From Lichenicoccus sp965276875 (GTDB taxonomy: Bacteria; Pseudomonadota; Alphaproteobacteria; Acetobacterales; Acetobacteraceae): 64,000 nucleotides of DNA. Below, piece after piece: positions 51,867 through 64,000 of this stretch. Position numbers and translations under genes: made by a program. Numbering within the stretch: position 1 is the first letter of the stretch; each line of letters starts with the position of its first letter. The DNA is taken from positions 4,313,108 to 4,377,107 of the forward strand of contig NZ_OZ255701.1 of NCBI RefSeq assembly GCF_965276875.1, in the 5' to 3' direction. The notes under the pieces were generated by a model. That model had not been told where the DNA came from, searched no databases, and was given only the letters and a program-made list of their open reading frames with translations.

Positions 51867-53165
51867 TCAGAGGTTCGGTTCGTCCAAGCGGACGGCTACA
51901 CTGCTAGCATGGGCGTCGAGGCCCTCGGCGCGTGCCAGGGCAATCGCGCTCGGGCCGACGATGCGCAGGGCCGCGCGATCGGCTTGGATCCAGGTGGTGC
52001 GCTTGAGGAAGTCATATACAGATAGGCCGGAGGCGAAGCGCGCGGTGCCGCTGGTCGGCAGCACGTGGTTGGGACCGCCGACGTAGTCGCCAATCGCCTC
52101 CGGGCAATCGCGGCCGATGAAGATCGCGCCGGCGTGGCGCACCGCCTCAAACACCGCGCGCGGCTCGGCCAGCATCAGTTGCAAATGCTCCGGGGCGAGC
52201 CGGTTGACCATTTCGGCGGCCTGCTGCCAGCTCTCGACGAGAATGATCGCGCCGTGCGCCTCCCAGCTTGCGCCGGCGATGGCGGCGCGCGGCAGGGTTG
52301 CGAGTGTCGTTTGCACGGCGTCAACCACGCTGTCGGCAAAGGCCGGGCTGTCGGTGATCAGGATCGCTTGCGCGAGCGGGTCATGCTCGGCCTGGGCCAG
52401 CAAATCGAGGGCGACATGGGCCGGATCGTTGGCGGCGTCGGCGACGATCACGACCTCGGAGGGGCCGGCGATGGAGTCGATGCCGACGGTGCCGAACACT
52501 TGGCGCTTGGCTTCGGCGACATAGGCGTTGCCGGGGCCGACGATGCGGTCGACAGCGGCAATGCTGGCGGTGCCGTAGGCGAGGGCGGCGATCGCCTGGG
52601 CGCCTCCGACCCGGTAGATTTCGTCCACGCCGGCGCGACGGGCGGCCGCCAGCACCAGCGGGTTGAGCACGCCGTCCGGGGTTGGCACGCACATCGCAAG
52701 CCTGCCGACGCCGGCGATGCGGGCCGGGAGCGCATTCATCAGCACCGAGGACGGGTAGGCCGCGCGGCCGCCCGGAACATATAGCCCGACGGCGTCGAGC
52801 GGGGTCCAGCGCATGCCCAAAGTGAGACCCGCGTCGTCGCGATGGGTGATCGGGGCGGGCAGTTGCAGGCGGTGGAACGCCTCGATACGGGTGGCGGCGA
52901 AGTCGAGTGCGGCCAGCAGCTCGGACGGCACGTTTTCGCAGGCGCGCGCGATTTCGGCATCGGTGATGCGCAAGTGACCCGCGGTTAAAGTCAGCCGGTC
53001 GAAGCGCGCGGTGGCAGCACAAACGGCGTCGTCGCCGCGGGCGCGGACGTCGGCGAGGATCGCCGCGACCGGGGCGTCGACGGAAGCGGCATCGGTGCGG
53101 CGCGTCTCAAGCAGGCGATCGAGTGCGGCATTGAAACCAGCATCCGCGGCATGCAGCCGGATCAT
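51867..53165 (-). CDS. hisD: Histidinol dehydrogenase
   Basis: 432 aa. Last two steps of histidine synthesis (histidinol to histidinal to histidine, NAD+). Visible family blocks: LYVPGGRAAYPSSVLMNALPARIAGV, VDRIVGPGNAYVAEAKRQVFG, GPSEVVIVADAANDPAHVALDLLAQAEHDPLAQ (Zn ligands Gln and His), and the C-terminal GAIFIGRDCPEAIGDYVGGPNHVLPTSGTARFAS with the catalytic His region. The ATG overlaps the hisG stop by four bases, so hisG and hisD are coupled. Confidence 0.96.
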   Translation of the reverse strand: MIRLHAADAGFNAALDRLLETRRTDAASVDAPVAAILADVRARGDDAVCAATARFDRLTLTAGHLRITDAEIARACENVPSELLAALDFAATRIEAFHRLQLPAPITHRDDAGLTLGMRWTPLDAVGLYVPGGRAAYPSSVLMNALPARIAGVGRLAMCVPTPDGVLNPLVLAAARRAGVDEIYRVGGAQAIAALAYGTASIAAVDRIVGPGNAYVAEAKRQVFGTVGIDSIAGPSEVVIVADAANDPAHVALDLLAQAEHDPLAQAILITDSPAFADSVVDAVQTTLATLPRAAIAGASWEAHGAIILVESWQQAAEMVNRLAPEHLQLMLAEPRAVFEAVRHAGAIFIGRDCPEAIGDYVGGPNHVLPTSGTARFASGLSVYDFLKRTTWIQADRAALRIVGPSAIALARAEGLDAHASSVAVRLDEPNL

Positions 53166-53847
53166 CCGAGGGCAGCCCGGACCCGTGCCACCCAGGCCGC
53201 GATCGCCTCAGGCTGGGTCTTCAGCGCGGTGCGGTTGACGATCAGGCGGCTGCTGATCTGGGCGATCACCTCGGTCTCGCGCAAGCCGTTGGCGCGCAAG
53301 GTGGAGCCGCTCTGCACCAGGTCGACGATCAGACGCGACAGGCCGAGCCCCGGGGCGAGTTCCATGGCGCCGTTCAGATGCACGATCTCCGCCTGAATGC
53401 CACGCGCGGCGAAGTGACGGCGGGTGATGTTGGGGTATTTGGTCGCGACCCGGACCTGCGACCAGCGCGCCGGGTCCTCGTCGTCGGCGCAGCTTTCGGG
53501 TTGCGCGACACTGACCCTGCAGCCGCCGATGCCGAGGTCGAGCGGCGCGTAGATCTCGGGGTAGTCGAACTCCATCAGCACGTCCGCACCGCAGATGCCG
53601 ATCTGGGCGGCGCCGTAGGCGACGAAGGTGGCGACGTCGAAGGGGCGCACGCGCACCACGTCGAGCATCGGATCGGAGGTGGCGAAACGCAGGCGCCGGC
53701 TGTCCTCGTCGAGGCAGTCGGAGTCGGGGTGGATCGAGGCCGCGGCGAGCAGCCGGCAGGCGTCACCCAGGATTCGTCCTTTTGGCAAAGCGAGCACGAG
53801 TGGCGTGGCGATCTGCGGCATCAGGGCGTCCGCATGGCTCAGCGCGG

Positions 53848-53851
<4 letters not shown>
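53162..53851 (-). CDS. hisG: ATP phosphoribosyltransferase, short form
   Basis: 229 aa, the short HisG type that lacks the regulatory ACT domain and needs HisZ for activity. LVLALPKGRILGDACRLLAAA opens the protein, and GAAQIGICGADVLMEFD and DLVQSGSTLRANGLRE (phosphate-binding loop) are conserved. Commits ATP and PRPP to histidine. ATGA overlaps link it to murA upstream and hisD downstream. No hisZ is in the window. Confidence 0.95.
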
Positions 53852-55110
<1,259 letters not shown>

Positions 55111-55131
55111 GCTGTCGCGTTCGTCCTCGAT

Positions 55132-55686
55132 CTACATGCGCGGCGTGGCGACGCCGCGCTGACCCATGTACTTGCCCGCCTTATCGGCATAACTGGTTTC
55201 GCACGGTCCGGCGCCTTGCAGGAACAGGAACTGGCAGATGCCCTCATTGGCGTAGATGCGCGCGGGCAGCGGCGTGGTGTTGCTGATCTCGATGGTGACC
55301 TGACCCTCCCACTCCGGCTCCAGCGGGGTGACGTTGACGATGATGCCGCAACGCGCATAGGTCGACTTGCCCAGGCAGATCACCAGGATATCGCGCGGGA
55401 TTCGAAACACCTCGATGGTGTGGGCGAGTGCGAAGCTGTTCGGCGGGATGATGCAGACCGGCACGGTGCGGCTGACGAAGCTGTCGGCGCTGAAGTTCTT
55501 CGGGTCGACCACGGCGCTGTCGACATTGGTGAAGATCTTGAAGTCGCTGGCGACACGCGCGTCGTAGCCATAGGAGGAGAGCCCGTAGCTGATCACGCCG
55601 TCGCGTCGCTGGGTTTCCACGAACGGATCGATCATGCCATGGTCGGTGGCCATCTGCCTGATCCAGCTGTCGGGCATTACCGGCAC
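55132..55686 (-). CDS. dcd: dCTP deaminase
   Basis: 184 aa. Deaminates dCTP to dUTP, feeding dTTP synthesis. Family motifs: SYGLSSYGYDARVASDF, DPKNFSADSF, SFALAHTIEVFRIPRDILVICLGKSTYARCGIIVNVTPLEPEWEGQVTIEISNTTPLPARIYANEGICQ, with the catalytic Glu in EGQVTIEISN, and the C-terminal YMGQRGVATPRM closing over the active site. It lies 21 bases before murA on the same strand and overlaps the small gene upstream by ten bases. Confidence 0.95.
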   Translation of the reverse strand: MPVMPDSWIRQMATDHGMIDPFVETQRRDGVISYGLSSYGYDARVASDFKIFTNVDSAVVDPKNFSADSFVSRTVPVCIIPPNSFALAHTIEVFRIPRDILVICLGKSTYARCGIIVNVTPLEPEWEGQVTIEISNTTPLPARIYANEGICQFLFLQGAGPCETSYADKAGKYMGQRGVATPRM

Positions 55687-55865
55687 TGGCTTGCGTCCCC
55701 GGCGCGCTGTATTCCCGGGCTCTCGGCGCGGGCACGAGATTGCTGCTTGCGCTTGCGCAGATTCTCGCGCAGCGCCGCGGCGGCGCGCAAGGCGCGTGCT
55801 TCAGCCGGGGAGGTATCGTTGGCGGTGGTCTTGCAAGGCGGGTTCGGCTCCGGCGGATCGGCCAT
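55677..55865 (-). CDS. Small conserved hypothetical protein upstream of dcd
   Basis: 62 aa from ATG 55865. Sequence is charged and Ala/Arg-rich: EARALRAAAALRENLRKRKQQSRARAESPG. It resembles short alphaproteobacterial proteins with the LRENLRxRKxQxRAR pattern that lie next to nucleotide or cell-wall genes; I cannot assign a function. The N-terminus contains PPEPNPPCKT and no known domain. Its end overlaps dcd by ten bases, which supports real translation. Confidence 0.55.
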   Translation of the reverse strand: MADPPEPNPPCKTTANDTSPAEARALRAAAALRENLRKRKQQSRARAESPGIQRAGDASQCR

Positions 55866-55880
55866 GTGATACTCCGGAGC

Positions 55881-55955
<75 letters not shown>

Positions 55956-55979
55956 GATCGGGCTGGAACCGGGCGGTAG

Positions 55980-56621
55980 CTAGCGGCTGGATCCGTGCGA
56001 TGCAAGCGGATCCACGCCGTAGGCCGCCAGGAACACCCGGACGGCACCACCGACCACCTGCTCGATTTCGGCATCGCTGGCTTTCGGGATAAGCTGCAAA
56101 CGGCATTGCATCGCGACCCGCGTCTGGCATAGGGCCAGGAATTGTTCGGCGGCAAAGCTGGGATTGTCCGTCGCCAGGCGACCGGCGGCGACCTGGCGGC
56201 GGATCCAGTCGGTCATGTAGGCGATGGCACGACAAGGGCCGCTGTTCCAGAATACGGTTGCGAGTTCGGGGAAGGTCTGGGCCTCAGAGACGACCATCCG
56301 ATACAAGGCCAGATTGTCGGGAGACAGGGTCATCTCCAGCATGCGCAGGGCGATCGCCGCCAGCGCTGCGGCGGGATCGTCTTCTTCGGCCACGGTTTGG
56401 AAGATGCTGTCGAGGTTGCGGCGTGCCTTGTCCTCGACGAACCAGGCAAACAATGTCGATTTCCCGTCGAAATAATTATACAGCGTCCCCTTGGAGACAC
56501 CCGCCTGTGCCGCGATCCGCGACATGCTGGCGCCCTCGTAGCCGCACTCGGTGAATACCAACTCGGCACCGCTGACGATCTGCTGGCGCTTGGCGGCGGA
56601 ATGATCCTCGTGCTCGCTCAA
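55980..56621 (-). CDS. TetR-family regulator, likely of the efflux gene
   Basis: 213 aa from TTG 56621 (GGGAGAGAG upstream). The helix-turn-helix (KRQQIVSGAELVFTECGYEGASMSRIAAQAGVSKGTLYNYFDGKSTLFAWFV) is followed by a TetR_C-type ligand domain (LYRMVVSEAQTFPELATVFWNSGP). This matches AcrR/NalC-like repressors of drug efflux. It diverges from the outer-membrane factor across 111 bases, so repression of that gene is the probable role. The open frame continues to 57299 but opposite the efflux gene. Confidence 0.85.
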   Translation of the reverse strand: MSEHEDHSAAKRQQIVSGAELVFTECGYEGASMSRIAAQAGVSKGTLYNYFDGKSTLFAWFVEDKARRNLDSIFQTVAEEDDPAAALAAIALRMLEMTLSPDNLALYRMVVSEAQTFPELATVFWNSGPCRAIAYMTDWIRRQVAAGRLATDNPSFAAEQFLALCQTRVAMQCRLQLIPKASDAEIEQVVGGAVRVFLAAYGVDPLASHGSSR

Positions 56622-56732
56622 CGTGTCTCTCTCCCGCAGGCGTGGCCCCCCTGCCGAAGATTGACGATCAAGGCAAAGCGGATAGGTTGTCAACGCTGAC
56701 CGAACGGGTCGGTCAGGACCGGGGGAAGCGGC

Positions 56733-58292
56733 TTGCGCAGCAGAACGATAGGGCCGGCGGCGCTGATGGCGGCGTCTCTCCTGGTGACGGGGTGCTCGGT
56801 CGGCCCGCACTACACGCCGCCGCATCTCTTCTCGCCTTCGAGCTGGTTCGGCATGCCGCGCAAGCAGACCACGACCGCTCGTGGGCGCGCACCCGAAAGC
56901 GTGCCGGTGGCCGCGGAACCCAGCCCGCGCTGGTGGGACCAGTTCGGCGATCCTGAGCTGAGCGCCCTGGAAAGCCGGGTTGCGAGCGAGAACTTCACCG
57001 TACGACTGGCGACGATCCGGCTGGCCGAGAGCCGCGCGCAAGTGCGGGAGGCGGCGGGGCCGCAGTTCCCGAGCTTGAACGGCAGCGCCGGGTATACCCG
57101 CCAGCAGTTCAGCTCCAAGGAGTTCGAACGCGGTCTGGAGAACGGCATCAGTTCCGGTGCGCTGGGCGGGCTGCTCGGCAACCGCAACACCGACGCCTAC
57201 CGCCAGGAGGCGGGCTCGCTGCGAATTCCGCCGATCGACACCTGGCGGGACGGCATCGATGCGAGCTGGGAGCTCGATCTGTGGGGTCGGGTGCGGCATT
57301 CGGTGGAGGCGGCGCGCGCGACGCTCAAGGCGTCGGCGGAAGATCGCCGCTCAATGCTGGTGGCGCAGTTCGCCGAGGTGGCGCGCGACTACATGACCCT
57401 GCGCGGCCAGCAGGCGCAGTTGGCGATCCTGCGCGACAACCTGCGCGTAGCGCGCGATTCGGTACGGCTCACCCGCGCGCGCTTCACGGGCGGCCTGACC
57501 ACCGAGCTGGACGTGGAGAACGCGGTCTCCCAGCTCGACAGCGTGGCAGCACAAATCCCCGATGCCGAGCAGCAGGTCGCCGTTCAGATCAACGCGCTGG
57601 GTTTCCTGCTCGGCGAGCCGCCCCAGGCACTCCGCACGGAACTTGGGACGGCGGCCCCGGTGCCGCCGGTGCCGCCGCGGGTGCCGGTCGGGGTGCCGTC
57701 CGAACTGGCCAGGCGCCGTCCGGACATCCGCGAGGCGGAAGCGCAGCTGCACGCCGCCACCGCCAATGTCGACGTCGCGGTCGCGGACTTCTATCCGCGG
57801 GTGACGTTGACCGGCGCGTTCAATTTCGAAGCGTTGTCGCTGCGCGATCTCGGCTTCTGGAGCGCGCGGGCCTACAGCCTCGGCCCGTCGATCAGCCTGC
57901 CGATCTTCCAGGGCGGCCAGTTGCGCGGGCAGCTCCAGCTCAACCAGGCACAACAGCAGGAGGCCGCGTTGAGCTACCAGAGGACCGTGCTGCAGGCGTG
58001 GGAGGATGTGGACAATGCGCTCACCGCCTATGCGTTGCAGCAGCGCCGTCGCGACGCGGATCAGCGCTCGGTGCGGTCCTACGCGCGCGCTTTGTCGCTG
58101 GCGCGCCAGCAATATGCCCACGGGCTGCAGACGTTCCTCAATGTTCTAACCGCCGAACGCGGCCTGTTCGGTGCGCGTGAGCAGCTTGCCACCAGCACCA
58201 CCCAGGTCTCGAGCGACTTCGTGCAGCTCTATAACGCGCTTGGCGGCGGCTGGGAGACGACCTTTCCGGAGGCGCGCACCGCGTCCCGCTGA
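56733..58292 (+). CDS. Outer-membrane efflux lipoprotein (NodT/OprM family)
   Basis: 519 aa. Signal peptide with lipobox ALMAASLLVTGCS (lipid-anchored Cys near residue 21), then the two coiled-coil/beta-barrel halves of TolC-type channels: PRWWDQFGDPELSALESRV, DASWELDLWGRVRHSVEAARATL, and SELARRRPDIREAEAQLHAATANVDVAVADFYPRVTLTGAF. Forms the trimeric exit duct of an RND pump. Neither the RND pump nor the membrane-fusion protein is adjacent, so it must serve partners elsewhere. TTG start, GGGGGAAG upstream. Confidence 0.88.
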   Translation: MRSRTIGPAALMAASLLVTGCSVGPHYTPPHLFSPSSWFGMPRKQTTTARGRAPESVPVAAEPSPRWWDQFGDPELSALESRVASENFTVRLATIRLAESRAQVREAAGPQFPSLNGSAGYTRQQFSSKEFERGLENGISSGALGGLLGNRNTDAYRQEAGSLRIPPIDTWRDGIDASWELDLWGRVRHSVEAARATLKASAEDRRSMLVAQFAEVARDYMTLRGQQAQLAILRDNLRVARDSVRLTRARFTGGLTTELDVENAVSQLDSVAAQIPDAEQQVAVQINALGFLLGEPPQALRTELGTAAPVPPVPPRVPVGVPSELARRRPDIREAEAQLHAATANVDVAVADFYPRVTLTGAFNFEALSLRDLGFWSARAYSLGPSISLPIFQGGQLRGQLQLNQAQQQEAALSYQRTVLQAWEDVDNALTAYALQQRRRDADQRSVRSYARALSLARQQYAHGLQTFLNVLTAERGLFGAREQLATSTTQVSSDFVQLYNALGGGWETTFPEARTASR

Positions 58293-58708
58293 TTTCGTCC
58301 ATTGACCGTCCATGGTGTGTGCTCTACATCGCCGCCTGCTGTGTTGGTTGGGTCTGTGTGGGGGTTGTTTTTCCCCTATGTTGGTGCCACTATCTTCGGC
58401 TCCTCCTGAAACCCCTGGGTTTCGGGTGGTTGTTCATTGAAAGTAGAATAGGCTGAGGAAGGGATATGTTGGCGGCGCCTTTGCTGGCCTGTGTTGGTGA
58501 CGATGTAGGTTGGGGCGGTTTTATGCTGGTGGGTTTCAGGTTTTTGGCCTGAGCTTTATTGGTTAGGACTTGGCTTTGGTGTCTGTCGTGTATCTTTAGT
58601 TTGAGAATACGTGATGGATTAGTCAGTTTTGTGCTGATTGGGTTTGAGGGTCTGTTTGTTGTGGCTGGTGTCCTTTTGGCTTTGGCTTTGGGGGGTGCTG
58701 GCTGTGAT
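58293..58708. other. rRNA operon leader, no gene
   Basis: 416 bases before 16S without a recognisable gene. The top strand is strongly G+T rich (runs such as TTGGCTTTGGGGGG), unlike the surrounding DNA. It must carry the rRNA promoter and the leader half of the 16S processing stem. Confidence 0.6.
58302..58330 (+). promoter_or_regulatory. Candidate sigma-70 type promoter of the rRNA operon
   Basis: TTGACC (58302-58307), 17 bases, then TACATC (58325-58330). It is close to the alphaproteobacterial consensus and is the best match in the leader, about 380 bases before mature 16S. Confidence 0.35.
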
Positions 58709-60218
<1,510 letters not shown>

Positions 60219-60393
60219 AAGGATGTCTCTTGAGCGGGTGTGGCTTTGGCTGTGCCTTTGAGAGACGTTCGACAAGTCCCGTGTTGGATCAACGCGGGCG
60301 TGCCTGGATTTTGCCGGGCGTAAGATGCGCGTGGCGCCGTCAGCATATCCCTTCCTGCAATGATCGAGTTCGAGTTCGGGCCAAATCTGTTTG

Positions 60394-60467
<74 letters not shown>

Positions 60468-60539
60468 TGCCATCCTGTCTGCTTTGCAGCCAGGATGGCA
60501 TCCCCCGGAGAGCCTAGGGGCGCACGGGCTGTTTGGCAT

Positions 60540-60615
60540 GGGGGCGTAGCTCAATTGGTAGAGCACCTGCTTTGCAAGCAGGGGGTCGTCGGTTCGATTC
60601 CGTCCGCCTCCACCA
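60540..60615 (+). tRNA. tRNA-Ala (anticodon TGC)
   Basis: 76 bases with encoded CCA. Acceptor GGGGGCG pairs with CGCCTCC, loop TTTGCAA gives TGC. Follows tRNA-Ile by 72 bases in the rRNA spacer, the usual alphaproteobacterial order. Confidence 0.95.
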
Positions 60616-61020
60616 GGGTTGGTGTTGAGGGGGTGGGGGTCATTGCGGGAAAGCCTGGATTGGGCGGCATGGCGCGAGCGATGTCGTCCGGTGTGTTGTG
60701 TTCTTTGTCAGTGTGAAGAGGTTGGTGCGTTTCTGTTGGCGGCCGCGGCTTGGGTGTCTGACCCGAAGGCTGTGGTGGCGAGCAGAAGCGTCGAGAGAGA
60801 AGAGTGTGCTTGGGATGACCAAGTGATGTGCAGGTCGATCTCGCAGTTCGTGAGGATTGTCCGAGACTTCGCTGTGTTGAGTCGTATGGCGTGTTTTTCG
60901 AGAACCGGAGCGGAGCGGCCGTCGGGCCGTGAGCACCGGAGCGCAGAGGAGTGCGTCTAGGCGGCCAGCACAGTAGAAGTATCGCGCGATCCCCCGGGTG
61001 TGGGTGGTTCCTGTGCGTGT
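60616..61020. other. tRNA-Ala to 23S spacer, no gene
   Basis: 405 bases without a gene. It should hold the processing-stem half of 23S and antitermination signals. I could not define a boxA with confidence. Short open frames on both strands are noise. Confidence 0.6.
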
Positions 61021-63778
<2,758 letters not shown>

Positions 63779-63872
63779 ACACGCACAGCAGTCACCCACA
63801 CACCCACTCTCTCCCCGCCGCATCGCACCAACCCCACACGCCCGAGCCCACACACCAACGGCTGGCTCGGAC

Positions 63873-63991
63873 GACCTGGTGGCCATGGCGGGGAATGATC
63901 CACCCGATCCCATCCCGAACTCGGCCGTGAAAAACCCCAGCGCCCATGATACTGCACCACAAGGTGCGGGAAAGTCGGTCGCCGCCAGGTC
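63873..63991 (+). rRNA. 5S ribosomal RNA
   Basis: About 119 bases. The 5' end GACCTGG pairs with the 3' end CCAGGTC; CCCATCCCGAACTCGGCCGTGAAA is the conserved loop region. It lies 94 bases after 23S, next to the right edge of the window. Confidence 0.93.
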
Positions 63992-64000
63992 TTCTGAACC

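Noticed and set aside
58437..58470. Second rRNA promoter (TTGAAA ... TATGTT)
   Set aside because: Spacing of 22 bases is too long for a sigma-70 promoter.

Overview
The window is GC-rich and gene-dense. It looks like the chromosome of an alphaproteobacterium, probably an acetic-acid-bacterium relative (Acetobacteraceae/Rhodospirillales). The reasons are a direct-repeat SOS box (GTTC-N7-GTTC) between uvrA and ssb, the infA-maf-RNase E/G-yacG block, a short-form HisG, a GyrA with an acidic C-terminal insert, the 16S sequence, and a dispersed multi-hairpin intergenic repeat. Order and family are inferences; the class is well supported.

Layout. 1-2.35 kb: 3' end of gluQ and a GH13 glycosidase. 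2.35-5.9 kb: a stack of mobile elements. A ~1.34-kb IS4-family element was entered by a ~113-bp palindromic MITE-like element, which was itself hit by an intact IS5-family element and a decayed IS630-family element. 6.2-15 kb: a catabolic island read leftward and headed by a divergent LysR gene. It holds a class II aldolase, a 2Fe-2S subunit, a molybdenum hydroxylase large subunit, a broken fumarylacetoacetate hydrolase, an MFS remnant, a zinc-independent alcohol dehydrogenase/quinone reductase and a flavodoxin-fold NAD(P)H oxidoreductase. An IS110-family element sits between the two hydroxylase subunits. 15.2-29.8 kb: a HigA-like antitoxin with a truncated toxin, a chemoreceptor, two tandem aminotransferases, ccdAB, a membrane LytTR regulator, hydrolases, a PLP decarboxylase, a GST, an acetate transporter, a DUF815 ATPase, yajC, sodB, a squalene-synthase-fold protein and a beta-hydroxyacid dehydrogenase.

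29.8-37.4 kb is housekeeping: uvrA and ssb (divergent, sharing an SOS box), gyrA, coaD, a cyclophilin and tRNA-Lys. 37.5-41.1 kb holds an unrecognised 660-aa protein facing a two-gene polysaccharide-type ABC exporter. 41.4-44.9 kb is an ECF42-like locus (sigma factor broken by a frameshift, broken GST, RibD-like reductase, DGPF/YCII protein, VOC protein). 45.2-49.4 kb holds two regulators, an aldo/keto reductase, an extradiol-type dioxygenase, DoxX and a glutaredoxin-like protein. 49.6-56 kb is leftward housekeeping: tRNA-Phe, yacG, RNase E/G, maf, infA, hisD, hisG, murA, dcd, a small protein and tRNA-Thr. 56-58.3 kb: a TetR regulator diverging from an outer-membrane efflux lipoprotein. 58.7-64 kb: a complete rRNA operon, 16S - tRNA-Ile - tRNA-Ala - 23S - 5S.

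The most notable features are the four-layer nested insertion and its palindromic MITE-like layer, the IS110 element with a structured upstream noncoding stretch that could carry a bridge RNA, several recently broken genes (FAH, sigma factor, GST, toxin), and the uncharacterised protein beside the exporter. Apart from the MITE-like layer, no clearly new system is evident; most loci belong to known families.
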